From Amycolatopsis vastitatis (lineage in GTDB: Bacteria > Actinomycetota > Actinomycetes > Mycobacteriales > Pseudonocardiaceae): 64,000 nt of DNA. Both the position numbers and the translations under genes were made by a program. The DNA is taken from the NCBI RefSeq assembly GCF_002234595.1, contig NZ_NMUL01000016.1, positions 248,001-312,000 on the forward strand. The letters are read 5' to 3'. Below the pieces are notes generated by a model. That model searched no databases. It had not been told where the DNA came from and worked only from the letters and a program-made list of their open reading frames with translations. How positions within the stretch are numbered: the first letter of the stretch is position 1; each line of letters starts with the position of its first letter. Of this stretch, positions 52,190 to 60,519 are shown piece after piece.

Positions 52190-54052
52190 TTACTCGACGG
52201 TGACGGACTTCGCCAGGTTACGCGGCTTGTCGACGTCGTACCCGCGGGCGCGGGCGATCTCCGCGGCCAGCACCTGCAGCGGCACGGTGGACACCAGCGG
52301 CTGCAGCAGCGTCGGCACCGCCGGGACCTCGATCAGCTCGTCGGCGAACGGCCGGACGGTCTCGTCGCCCTCTTCGGCGATGACGATCGTGCGGGCGCCG
52401 CGGGCCTGGATCTCGCTGATGTTCGACACGAGCTTCGAGTGCAGCACCGCGCGGCCCTTGGGCGACGGCATCACGACGACGACCGGCAGGCCTTCTTCGA
52501 TCAGCGCGATCGGGCCGTGCTTGAGCTCGCCGGCGGCGAAGCCCTCGGCGTGCATGTACGCGAGTTCCTTGAGCTTCAGCGCGCCTTCGAGGGCGACCGG
52601 GAAGCCGACGTGGCGGCCGAGGAACAGGATCGCCTTCGAGTCGGCGATCCGGCGGCCGAGGTCCCGCACCTGCTCCACAGTGGACAGTACCTTTTGGACG
52701 GCCGCGGGCATGGCCTCCAGCTCGGCGTACTCGCGCGCGACCTCGTCCGGGTACTTCGTGCCGCGAGCCTGAGCAAGCGCCAGGCCGACCAGGTAGTTGG
52801 CCGCGATCTGGGCGAGGAACGCCTTGGTCGAGGCGACGCCGATCTCGGGCCCGGCGTGGGTGTAGAGGACGGCGTCGGACTCGCGTGGGATCTGGGCGCC
52901 GTTGGTGTTGCAGACGGCGAGGACGCGTGCCTTCTGCTCGCGCGCGTGCCGGACGGCTTCGAGCGTGTCCGCCGTCTCGCCGGACTGCGACACCGCGACG
53001 ACCAGCGTGTCGCGGTCGAGGACCGGGTCGCGGTAGCGGAACTCCGACGCCAGCTCGACCTCGACCGGCAGCCGCGTCCAGTGCTCGATGGCGTACTTGG
53101 CGACCAGGCCGGAGTGGTAGGCCGAGCCGCAGGCGACGACGAAGACCTTGTCGACGTCGCGGAGGTCCTGGTCGGAGATGCGCTGCTCGTCGAGGATGAT
53201 CCGGCCGGACTCGAAGTGCCCGCGCAGCGTGTTGGCCAGCGCCTCGGGCTGCTCCTCGATCTCCTTGAGCATGAAGTACTCGTGGCCGCCCTTTTCGGCG
53301 GCGGAGAGGTCCCAGTCGACGGTGAACGGCTTCGCCTGGGCGGCGTCGCCGTGGAAGTCCAGGACTTCGTAGCCCTCGCGGGTGATGACGACGAGCTGGT
53401 CCTGGCCGAGTTCGACGGCTTCGCGGGTGTGCTCGATGAACGCGGCGACGTCCGAGGCGACGAAGTGCTCGCCCTCGCCGACCCCGACGACCAGCGGCGA
53501 CGACCGGCGCGCGGCCACGATCGTGTCGGGGTGGTCGGCGTGCGTCACGACCAGGGTGAACGCGCCTTCGAGGCGGCGGCAGACGGCGGCGACGCTGGCC
53601 GTGAGGTCGCCCTTGGTGTCGCCTTCGGTGTACGCGCGGGCCACCAGGTGGGCGGCGGTCTCGGTGTCGGTGTCGCTGGCCATCTCCACGCCGTCGGCTT
53701 CCAGCTCGGCGCGGAGGGCGGCGAAGTTTTCGATGATGCCGTTGTGCACGACGGCGACGCGCTGCGAGGCGTCCCGGTGCGGGTGCGAGTTGCGGTCGAC
53801 GGGCGCGCCGTGGGTGGCCCAGCGGGTGTGCCCCATGCCGGCGGTGCCGCCGAAGTGGCCCCGGCCGACCTCGTCGAGCCGGGCTTCGAGGTTGGCCAGC
53901 CGGCCCGCCTTGCGCTCGACGGTCAGCGCGCCGGCACCGTCGAGGACCGCGACACCGGCCGAGTCGTAACCGCGGTACTCCATGCGCCGGAGCCCACCGA
54001 GGACGACGTCCAGAGCCGGGCGGTGCCCGACATATCCCACGATTCCACACAC
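52190..54052 (-). CDS. glmS: Glutamine-fructose-6-phosphate aminotransferase
   Basis: A 620-residue enzyme forming glucosamine-6-phosphate, the first step to UDP-GlcNAc. The GTG at 54052 is chosen so that the nucleophile Cys is residue 2 (CGIVGYVG), as required after Met removal; a GTG two codons earlier would block this. The glutaminase domain has HTRWATHGAP and HNGIIEN; two SIS sugar-isomerase domains follow, with ACGSAYHSG, SQSGETADTLEA, and the C-terminal DKPRNLAKSVTVE. No glmS ribozyme is visible upstream. It supplies the same precursor pool as glmM in this window. Confidence 0.97.
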   Translation of the reverse strand: MCGIVGYVGHRPALDVVLGGLRRMEYRGYDSAGVAVLDGAGALTVERKAGRLANLEARLDEVGRGHFGGTAGMGHTRWATHGAPVDRNSHPHRDASQRVAVVHNGIIENFAALRAELEADGVEMASDTDTETAAHLVARAYTEGDTKGDLTASVAAVCRRLEGAFTLVVTHADHPDTIVAARRSSPLVVGVGEGEHFVASDVAAFIEHTREAVELGQDQLVVITREGYEVLDFHGDAAQAKPFTVDWDLSAAEKGGHEYFMLKEIEEQPEALANTLRGHFESGRIILDEQRISDQDLRDVDKVFVVACGSAYHSGLVAKYAIEHWTRLPVEVELASEFRYRDPVLDRDTLVVAVSQSGETADTLEAVRHAREQKARVLAVCNTNGAQIPRESDAVLYTHAGPEIGVASTKAFLAQIAANYLVGLALAQARGTKYPDEVAREYAELEAMPAAVQKVLSTVEQVRDLGRRIADSKAILFLGRHVGFPVALEGALKLKELAYMHAEGFAAGELKHGPIALIEEGLPVVVVMPSPKGRAVLHSKLVSNISEIQARGARTIVIAEEGDETVRPFADELIEVPAVPTLLQPLVSTVPLQVLAAEIARARGYDVDKPRNLAKSVTVE

Positions 54053-54180
54053 GCGCACCAGCCTAACGAGGGATATTCAGCGGGCCGACGGGGTCCGCAA
54101 ACGCCCCTTGACCTGCATAGACGCGCACCGCCGTGGTCCGGACCAATGCGGGGTCACCCACACGAGTGCCGCGCGCCGAG

Positions 54181-54263
54181 CGCCCCAATGTGGCGTTGGT
54201 TGCGTTGGACGCACCCAATGTGGCGTTCGGTGCGTTGGACGCACCCAACGCCACATTGGGGCG
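54181..54263. repeat. Direct plus inverted repeat (CCAATGTGGCGTT family)
   Basis: Two 30-bp direct copies (54181-54210, 54211-54240), each with CCAATGTGGCGTT and TGCGTTGGAC, followed by an inverted copy (54241-54263, CCAACGCCACATTGGGGCG). The outer arms can pair over about 22 bp. It lies between the divergent glmS and lipase-like genes. Confidence 0.88.
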
Positions 54264-54325
54264 TTTGAGACCTGCGGCGGGGCGGCGGCGAGCCACGGCA
54301 GGACGGGCACAGTAGGGTTCCCGCC

Positions 54326-55150
54326 ATGGCCAGCAAGCCCAAGCAGCTGCTCGCGGAGTTGACGCACCCGGGTCCCCACGAGGTCCTGCGGGGCAACCTC
54401 GCCCTGGTCGGGCTGCCCGGTGTGGTGTTCACGCCGCGCGCCGGCCTCGGCCTGCCCGCCGTCGCCTTCGGGCACGGCTGGCTGCAGCCGCCCGATCGCT
54501 ACCGGCAGCTGCTGCACCACCTGGCCAGCTGGGGCATCGTCGCCGCGGCGCCGGCGACGCAGCGCGGGCCGCTGCCTTCACACCGGCTGCTCGCCGCCGA
54601 CCTGCTGACCACCCTCGACGTCGTCACGACGGTCCGGCTCGGCCCGGACGGCATCAGCGTCGACCCCGCCAAGCTCGGCCTCGCCGGGCATTCCTCCGGC
54701 GGCGGCTCCGCGGTCCTCGCCGCCGCGCAGGACGCGCGGTCCGAGAAACCGCGGATCAAGGCCGTCGCCACCATCACCGCCGCGCAGACGCTGCCGCCTG
54801 CCTCTGAGGCCGCGAAGGACATCACGGTCCCCGGCCTGCACCTCGCCGCGGAGGGCGACCTGGTCGCCCCGGCCGTCGCGCACGCCGAAGCGATCGCCGG
54901 CGCCTGGGGCGGCGACGACGTCCAGCTGCGTTTCCTCGGCAAGGCGTCCCACCTGGGCGTCACCGAGGGCAGGCACTGGTCCCAGGTGATCATGCACGGC
55001 AAGCCGCACCGCGGGACCCAGAAACTCACCCGCGCGCTGTTCACGGCGTTCTTCCTGACGCACCTGACCGGCACCGACAAGTACCGGCCCCTCCTCGACG
55101 CGGACGTCAAGCACGCGCCCATCGAGCGCGAAGAAGAGCCCGCCCACTGA
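54326..55150 (+). CDS. Alpha/beta hydrolase (chlorophyllase/PET-hydrolase-like)
   Basis: A 274-residue hydrolase. LPAVAFGHGWLQPPDRY, a nucleophile elbow GLAGHSSGGGSAVLAA, an acid segment GLHLAAEGDLVAP and catalytic His in KASHLGVTEG give the full triad in order. No signal peptide, so cytoplasmic. Substrate unknown. It is preceded by the palindromic repeat at 54181-54263 and ends 8 bp before the convergent secretion-module gene. Confidence 0.85.
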   Translation: MASKPKQLLAELTHPGPHEVLRGNLALVGLPGVVFTPRAGLGLPAVAFGHGWLQPPDRYRQLLHHLASWGIVAAAPATQRGPLPSHRLLAADLLTTLDVVTTVRLGPDGISVDPAKLGLAGHSSGGGSAVLAAAQDARSEKPRIKAVATITAAQTLPPASEAAKDITVPGLHLAAEGDLVAPAVAHAEAIAGAWGGDDVQLRFLGKASHLGVTEGRHWSQVIMHGKPHRGTQKLTRALFTAFFLTHLTGTDKYRPLLDADVKHAPIEREEEPAH

Positions 55151-55158
55151 CGCTGCCG

Positions 55159-55686
55159 TCAGTCGACCAGCCAGGAGTTGTTCGAGAAGTCGTCGTCGTC
55201 GAAGGATTCAGTGCGGGCGTGCCGGGGACGGCGAGCCGGTGCGGGCTGCGCGGGCGGCGGCTCCGGCGTGGGCACCGGTGCGGCGTGCGCCGCGGGCGCC
55301 GGGTCCGGCACACCGGGCACGGACGGCGCGATCGGCGGCGGAGGCGGCGCGACGGCCTCGTGCCGCTGTTCCGGCCGCGAATAACGCGCGAACTCGTCGT
55401 CCGGGGCCACCGCTTCCTCGTCTTCGGGACCGAACGACATCGTGTGGTCGCGGTCGGCCAGCGCCTTCTCGGTCAGCCAGCCGCCGGACTGCTGGTGCCG
55501 CTTGTTCAGCTCCTGCATGCGCTCGATGTAGCGCGCGTGCACCGCCGCGTCGCGCTTCATCGTCTCCAGCGCCGCGGCCTTGCCCTCTTCGACGTGCCGC
55601 TCGCGCAGCCCGCGCTGTTCCTGCTGTTCCCGGGTGGCCGTGGCCAGCGCGTTCATCGCGGCCGCCAACCTGTCCGCAGCGCTCAT
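55159..55686 (-). CDS. Hypothetical protein of a type VII secretion-like module
   Basis: A 175-residue protein. The first half is a charged helix with coiled-coil character (MNALATATREQQEQRGLRERHVEE, ERMQELNKRHQQSGGWL); the second half is Pro/Ala-rich and disordered, ending in an acidic DDDDF and SWLVD. It lies 14 bp after the 800-residue WXG-type gene and is co-directional with two secreted-substrate-like genes, so it may be a chaperone or third substrate. Family unrecognised. Confidence 0.72.
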   Translation of the reverse strand: MSAADRLAAAMNALATATREQQEQRGLRERHVEEGKAAALETMKRDAAVHARYIERMQELNKRHQQSGGWLTEKALADRDHTMSFGPEDEEAVAPDDEFARYSRPEQRHEAVAPPPPPIAPSVPGVPDPAPAAHAAPVPTPEPPPAQPAPARRPRHARTESFDDDDFSNNSWLVD

Positions 55687-55700
55687 CGGTGCCTACCCCC

Positions 55701-58103
55701 TCATCGCTCGTAGCTGATCGAACGGTCGCCGTCGTCGTCCAGCGACCCGCTGATCCGCCCGCCGGACCCGCTGGTCTCGAAGACCGCGCCTTCGACGCGG
55801 TACTGGCTCGGGCCGCGCTGCTGGTCGCCCCCACCGCCGCCGCCGGGCGACCCGCCCATCATGCCGCCCATCATGCCCATGCCGGGCATCGAGCCGGACG
55901 ACGAGGCGCCGCCCATGGGCGCCGACGCCATCGCGTGGTCCATCCCGGTGGGTGCCACGCCGAGCCCGACGTCGGCCGAAGCCACCGGCGTGGTGGCCCC
56001 GGTGGTGGCGCCCGCTTCGAGCGCGGTGCCGTCACCGGTGATCGCGTTCCCGAACCCGGCCGTGGTGGTCGCGTCGGCTGTGGCGCCGACACCGACGTCG
56101 GCACCGCCTCCGGCCGATCCGCCACCGCCGACCGCGCCGCCGCCGTCGCCACCCGCGCTCGCGTCGACGGTCACGGCGCCGGCGTCCACGCCACCGGGGG
56201 CGCTGAACCCACCGGCCACGGCGGGGGTCGTCGGGACCGGCTGGCCGTCGGCGGACGCCGGCAGCGTGGTGACCTTCTCCGGCTTGCCGTCCGGGCCGGT
56301 CGCCTTGTCGCCGCCCTTGTCGCCGCCGGCGCCCTTGTCCTGGCCGTCGGCCTTGTCGGCCCCGTCGGCCTTGGCGTCGCCGCTCTTCTCGTCGTCCAGG
56401 GTGTAGGTGGTCGGCTCGCCCTTGCCGTCGTCGACCGTCACCACGGTGGGCCCGTCCGGGCCGTCCGGCTGCTCGGCGGTGATCTTGAGGTTGCCGTCCT
56501 GGATGTGGATCTTGCCGTCCGGGCCCGGGTGGTACGCGCCGTCCGGCCCCGGCTTGCCGTCCTTCGTGCCCTGCGGGCCGAAGTCGCCGGTCTTGCCGTC
56601 CTTGCCGTCGGCCCCGGCGGCGCCGTCCTTCGCCTCGCCGTCCTTCGGAGTGTCGAAGTCGAGCTTGTAGTCCTTCGGATGCCCCTTGCCGTCGTCGACC
56701 TTGACGTCCATCTTGCCGTCCTGGTCGGGCTCGGTCATCGAGATCTTGTTGTCGCCCTTCTGGACCGTGACGCTGTCGTGGTCGACGTCCTTGATCGTCT
56801 CGCCGGTCTTGGGGTCGATCGGGTAGGGCTGCCCGGTGTCCGGGTTGACCTCCAGCGGCTTGCCGGTGACGGGGTTCGTGCCGTCGCCGGGCTTGTGCTC
56901 CGGCTCGGCCGTCGGCGGCGGGGACGCCGACGGCGTCGTCGCGCCGCCGCCACCGGTCCCGCTGCCGCCGCCCGTGCCGCTCCCGCCGCCGGTGCCCGTC
57001 CCGGTTCCGGTGCCCGTGCCGGTACCGGTCCCGGTGCCGTTTCCGTTGCCCTCACTGGGCTTCGGCGCGGAAGCCGGGTCGGGGAACGGGTTCGTGTAGT
57101 CCGCCATGAACCGCGTCAGCGTGTGGAAGTGCTGGTTGATCGTGTCGGTGGTGTTCTTGCACAGCGCCTTGAAAGCGTCGTAACGCTTTCCGAAATCGGC
57201 CGCGAAGCTGCCCTTGAGCCACTGCTTCGCCGCGCCGATCGCGTATTCCTTGTTGTCGTCGTTCAGGTCCTTGCTGTCGTCGCGCAGCCGCTGCTCGAGG
57301 TTGTTGCCCGGGCACACCGAGTCCAGCCAGTGCGCGATGTCGAGCAGCTTGTCCTTCGAGTCGACCTTGCCGTTCGCGACCTCGACGACCTGCTTCGCGA
57401 TGTACAGCGGCGCGGTGGCGACCTTGTCCGAACGCAGCTTCAGCACCTCGTCGACCTTCGTCTTCAACGAGGTGTAGATGTGCGTCATGGTCTCGGGCAC
57501 GAGCTTCCCGACACCCTCCATCTGCGTCAGCAGCTCCTGCGCGTCAGGCTGGATGCGCTGCTCGTACTTGACCTTGGCCGCCTTGGCGCCGTCGCCCTTC
57601 CAGTCGTGGAACAGCGTGTTCAGCGAGTTCGTGGCGTCGGTGCGGGTCTGGTCGACGACCCCGTGCGACTTGGTCATGTCCTCGACCTCGTCGAGGAACT
57701 TCTGGAAGTCGATCTCCCGGTTCTCGTGGAACTTGTCCCAGACGTCCTTCTTGGAGTCGATGGCGCCCGGGCAGTCCGGCATCTTGTTCCAGACCTCGCC
57801 CGACCACTGCGAGAAGAAGTCGAGCGCGGGGTTGCCGAGGTCGAGCACCTCGTCGGACTTCGTGACGCCGACGCCGCCGACCCCGGGCGGCGTCTGGGCC
57901 TGCAGGTCCTGCTCCGCCTTCTTGGCGGCGTCGTTCTGCGCCTTGTCGGCCTGCGCGTTGGAGTCGTGCTCGGCCTTGGCCTTGGCGTAGGCCTGTTCCG
58001 GGTTCCCGAACAACATCGCGGTGAGGAGGGAGTCCTTCGTGCCCGCGGTGACGTACGGGTCGTCGAGCATGGCCTGGATCTCGGCCTTGGTGGGCTGTGC
58101 CAT
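55701..58103 (-). CDS. Large WXG100-like type VII secretion substrate with repeat-rich C-terminus
   Basis: An 800-residue protein. Residues 1-350 are helical and carry a WXG turn (Trp168-Lys-Gly170), as in WXG100/LXG proteins. Residues about 365-395 are a pure Gly-Thr repeat (GTGTGT then GGGSGTGGGSG). Residues about 410-590 alternate short Asp/Gly/Lys beta units (DPKTGETIKDVDHDS, DGKGHPKDYKLDF, DGPTVVTVDDGKGEP) that look like a repeated beta domain. The final 150 residues are Gly/Ala/Met-rich. No signal peptide. The ATG overlaps the stop of the small secretion-target gene by 1 bp (TGATG), the pairing typical of heteromeric ESX substrates. No EccC ATPase is in the window. Confidence 0.78.
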   Translation of the reverse strand: MAQPTKAEIQAMLDDPYVTAGTKDSLLTAMLFGNPEQAYAKAKAEHDSNAQADKAQNDAAKKAEQDLQAQTPPGVGGVGVTKSDEVLDLGNPALDFFSQWSGEVWNKMPDCPGAIDSKKDVWDKFHENREIDFQKFLDEVEDMTKSHGVVDQTRTDATNSLNTLFHDWKGDGAKAAKVKYEQRIQPDAQELLTQMEGVGKLVPETMTHIYTSLKTKVDEVLKLRSDKVATAPLYIAKQVVEVANGKVDSKDKLLDIAHWLDSVCPGNNLEQRLRDDSKDLNDDNKEYAIGAAKQWLKGSFAADFGKRYDAFKALCKNTTDTINQHFHTLTRFMADYTNPFPDPASAPKPSEGNGNGTGTGTGTGTGTGTGTGGGSGTGGGSGTGGGGATTPSASPPPTAEPEHKPGDGTNPVTGKPLEVNPDTGQPYPIDPKTGETIKDVDHDSVTVQKGDNKISMTEPDQDGKMDVKVDDGKGHPKDYKLDFDTPKDGEAKDGAAGADGKDGKTGDFGPQGTKDGKPGPDGAYHPGPDGKIHIQDGNLKITAEQPDGPDGPTVVTVDDGKGEPTTYTLDDEKSGDAKADGADKADGQDKGAGGDKGGDKATGPDGKPEKVTTLPASADGQPVPTTPAVAGGFSAPGGVDAGAVTVDASAGGDGGGAVGGGGSAGGGADVGVGATADATTTAGFGNAITGDGTALEAGATTGATTPVASADVGLGVAPTGMDHAMASAPMGGASSSGSMPGMGMMGGMMGGSPGGGGGGDQQRGPSQYRVEGAVFETSGSGGRISGSLDDDGDRSISYER

Positions 58104-58417
58104 CAGTTCGCCCCCGCCTTCTTCGCGGTCGCCGCCTGCTGCTCGTCGGAGGTCGTGTACTTGGTCGCGGCCGTGCCGACGCCGCCGCCGAGCTGGGTCA
58201 GCTGGCCCGCGTACCCCTTCATCGCCGCGCCGATGCTGTCGATCCCGGTCTTGTAGTCGTTGAAGTACTGGCCGTGGACGCGGCCGAAGGACTGCTGGGC
58301 CAGCGGAGTGGGCGCCACCTTCGCCGCCTGGGTGGTGGTTTTCTCCGCGGCGCGTTCGAGCGCGGTCTGCGCCGTGAGCATCGCATCTGAACTCGCCTGG
58401 TAGCCGCCGTCCGGCAT
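58103..58417 (-). CDS. EspC-like type VII secretion target
   Basis: A 104-residue helical hairpin protein of the EspC/DUF2580 type (LTAQTALERAAEKTTTQAAKV, QQSFGRVHGQYFNDYKTGID, FG turn in the middle). The C-terminal region has a YxxxD export motif (Tyr87-TTS-Asp91) with further helix after it. First gene of the three-gene secretion module and coupled by a 1-bp overlap to the large WXG-like partner. Confidence 0.8.
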   Translation of the reverse strand: MPDGGYQASSDAMLTAQTALERAAEKTTTQAAKVAPTPLAQQSFGRVHGQYFNDYKTGIDSIGAAMKGYAGQLTQLGGGVGTAATKYTTSDEQQAATAKKAGAN

Positions 58418-58550
58418 GACCAGCGCCCCCTCCTCGTAGGTGAAACCCTTCGCCCCGCAATATCCCGACTACGACGCACGCCGACGGCCTGCGGTGCCAT
58501 CGCATATGCACACAGAATGTACCGAGCGGCTGTCCGGGCCGCCCGGGCCT

Positions 58551-58847
58551 TCACCCGGTCCGCTGCCCCAGGAGGACCACCGGCCGGTCGCCTTCGATCG
58601 TTTCCGCGAGCACCTCGGCGGCATTCCGGATGTCGACGAGCCGGTCGAGTTCGTCGAGGTCGATTTCGAGGCCGAATTCGACCTCGACCTCCACGAGCAG
58701 CCGGACCCGCTGCCGTGAGTCGACACCCATTTCGGCGAACGGGGTGTCCGTGCCGATCGTCGCGGGCTCGACGTCGAACACCCGGCACACGAGGGCGGTG
58801 ATCCGGTCGAAGTAATCCGCGGCGGGCATGCACCGATTGTGACTCAT
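58551..58847 (-). CDS. Acyl carrier protein
   Basis: A roughly 98-residue (92 if the ATG at 58829 is used) acidic helical carrier protein. The phosphopantetheine site is Ser44 in EMGVDSRQRVRLL, preceded by VFDVEPATIGTDTPFAE and followed by FGLEIDLDELDRLVDIRNAAEVL. It begins 8 bp after the acyl-AMP ligase stop, so the ligase presumably loads it. The Arg-rich helix II (DSRQRVRL instead of DSLxxVEL) is unusual and may set partner specificity. Confidence 0.88.
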   Translation of the reverse strand: MSHNRCMPAADYFDRITALVCRVFDVEPATIGTDTPFAEMGVDSRQRVRLLVEVEVEFGLEIDLDELDRLVDIRNAAEVLAETIEGDRPVVLLGQRTG

Positions 58848-58855
58848 GCCCGCAC

Positions 58856-60505
58856 TCAGCGGGGCCGTTTGGCCCAAAAGCGGGTCCTGGCCGCCGACCG
58901 GGACACCTTCCCGCTCGACGTCCGCGGCAACGAGCCGGGCTTGACCAGCAGGAACGCGTGCACCCGGAGGTCGTGACCGGTGACGACGGCCCCCTTCGCC
59001 GCCCGCGCCACCTCGTCTTCGGACACTGCCGCGCCCGCGGCGCCGCGGGCGCGTTCGGCCACGACCACCAGCTTCTCCCCCGCCGGGTCGTCCACACCGA
59101 ACGCGGCGATCCGGTCCGGCCCCAGCACCGGGTGGGCGGCGGCGACGGTCTCCTCGATGTCCTGGGGGTAGTGGTTGCGGCCGTCCACGATGATCAGGTC
59201 GCGGATCCGCCCGGTGACGTAGAGCCGCTCGCCGTCCCAGCGGCCCAGGTCGCCGGTGCGCAGCCAGCCGTCCTCGCCGTCGAGCCGTCGGCCGAACACC
59301 GCGGCGGTCAGCTCGGGACGTCGCCAGTAGCCGTCGGCGACGTTGGGCCCGTGCACCCAGATTTCGCCGGTCTCGCCGTCCGGTACGGCGATGCCGCGCC
59401 CGGGATCGACGATGCGCAACCGCTGACCGCGGGGCCGTCCGGCGGAGACCAGCTCGCGGCCGTCCACCTCCGTCACGAACGGACCTTTCGCGTCGCCGCC
59501 GGCGACGAAAACGGTCCCTTCGGCCAGCCCGTACGACGGCCGGTACGCCCCGCGCGGAAACCCATAGGGCTCGTACGCGTCGAGGAAGGCTTCGATGGTC
59601 TTCGCGCGCACGGGTTCGCTGCCGTTGAGCGCGACGTGCACCCCGGACAGGTCGAACTCGCGGCGCCGCGCCTCGGGCACGGCCTCCACCAGCAGGTCGT
59701 AGGCGAAGTTCGGCGCCGCGGTGAGCGTCTTCGGGTACGCCGACATCATGGTCAGCCAGCGGGCCGGGCGGCGGACGAACTCCAGCGGCGCCAGGAACAC
59801 CGACCGGCCGCCGCTGTGCACCGGCCCGCAGACCAGCTGGATCAGCCCCATGTCGTGGAAGAACGGGATCCAGCCGACGCAGGTGACCGCGGAATCGACG
59901 GCGAAGGCGGCGCACACCTGCCAGCAGGCGGCGGCGAGCGCGCGGTGGCTGATCACGACACCTGCCGGGGACCGGGTGGTGCCGGAGGTGTACTGCAGGT
60001 AGGCCGGGTCCGCGGGACGAACCGGGGCCGGCGGGAACTCGCCGGCTTCGGCCAAAGTGTCCACCGCGACGACGGCGCGCGGCTGCGGCACGCCGGCCAG
60101 CTCGCGAACCTTCTCCAGCAGCGGCTCGGAGGTCAGCCAAACGGCGGCGTCGCAGTCGTTCAGCGCGCCGACGAGCCGCTCTCGCTGCGCTCGCAGGTCC
60201 GGCGCCGACAGCGGGACGGCCACGGCACCGGCGTAGAGCGCGCCGAAGAACGCCACGACGTACGAGAGGTCCTGCCGCGCGATGATCGCGACGCGCTCGC
60301 CGGGTTCCACCAGTTCGCGCAGCGCCGCGGCGACCGCGCGGACCCGCACCAGCAGCTCGGCCCAGGTCAGGGTGCGCTCGGCGAGTTCGGCGCCGCCGGA
60401 GCAGTCGAGCTGGGTGTAGGCCGGGCGGCCGTCGGCGGCGCGGCCGGCCAGGCGGTGCGTCAGCGGGGTCGCCAGTACGTCTTCGGGAACCTCGTCCGGC
60501 ACCAC
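58856..60505 (-). CDS. Fatty-acyl-AMP ligase (FAAL)
   Basis: A 549-residue ANL enzyme of the FAAL branch, which activates fatty acids as AMP esters and passes them to a carrier protein rather than CoA. YLQYTSGTTRSPAGVVISHRAL (adenylation loop), GWIPFFHDMGLIQ, MSAYPKTLTAAPNFAYDL, YRPSYGLAEGTVFVAGG and TGRIRDLIIVDGRNHYPQDIE are FAAL/FadD32-like. The catalytic C-terminal Lys is in RTSSGKVSR. It pairs with the acyl carrier protein 8 bp downstream. The GTG start lies only 14 bp from the divergent P450 start. Confidence 0.93.
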   Translation of the reverse strand: MVPDEVPEDVLATPLTHRLAGRAADGRPAYTQLDCSGGAELAERTLTWAELLVRVRAVAAALRELVEPGERVAIIARQDLSYVVAFFGALYAGAVAVPLSAPDLRAQRERLVGALNDCDAAVWLTSEPLLEKVRELAGVPQPRAVVAVDTLAEAGEFPPAPVRPADPAYLQYTSGTTRSPAGVVISHRALAAACWQVCAAFAVDSAVTCVGWIPFFHDMGLIQLVCGPVHSGGRSVFLAPLEFVRRPARWLTMMSAYPKTLTAAPNFAYDLLVEAVPEARRREFDLSGVHVALNGSEPVRAKTIEAFLDAYEPYGFPRGAYRPSYGLAEGTVFVAGGDAKGPFVTEVDGRELVSAGRPRGQRLRIVDPGRGIAVPDGETGEIWVHGPNVADGYWRRPELTAAVFGRRLDGEDGWLRTGDLGRWDGERLYVTGRIRDLIIVDGRNHYPQDIEETVAAAHPVLGPDRIAAFGVDDPAGEKLVVVAERARGAAGAAVSEDEVARAAKGAVVTGHDLRVHAFLLVKPGSLPRTSSGKVSRSAARTRFWAKRPR

Positions 60506-60519
60506 GGCATCATACGGAG

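Noticed and set aside
54053..54058. glmS start two codons upstream (GTG at 54058)
   Set aside because: GlmS needs Cys as the first residue after Met removal; only the GTG at 54052 gives that.
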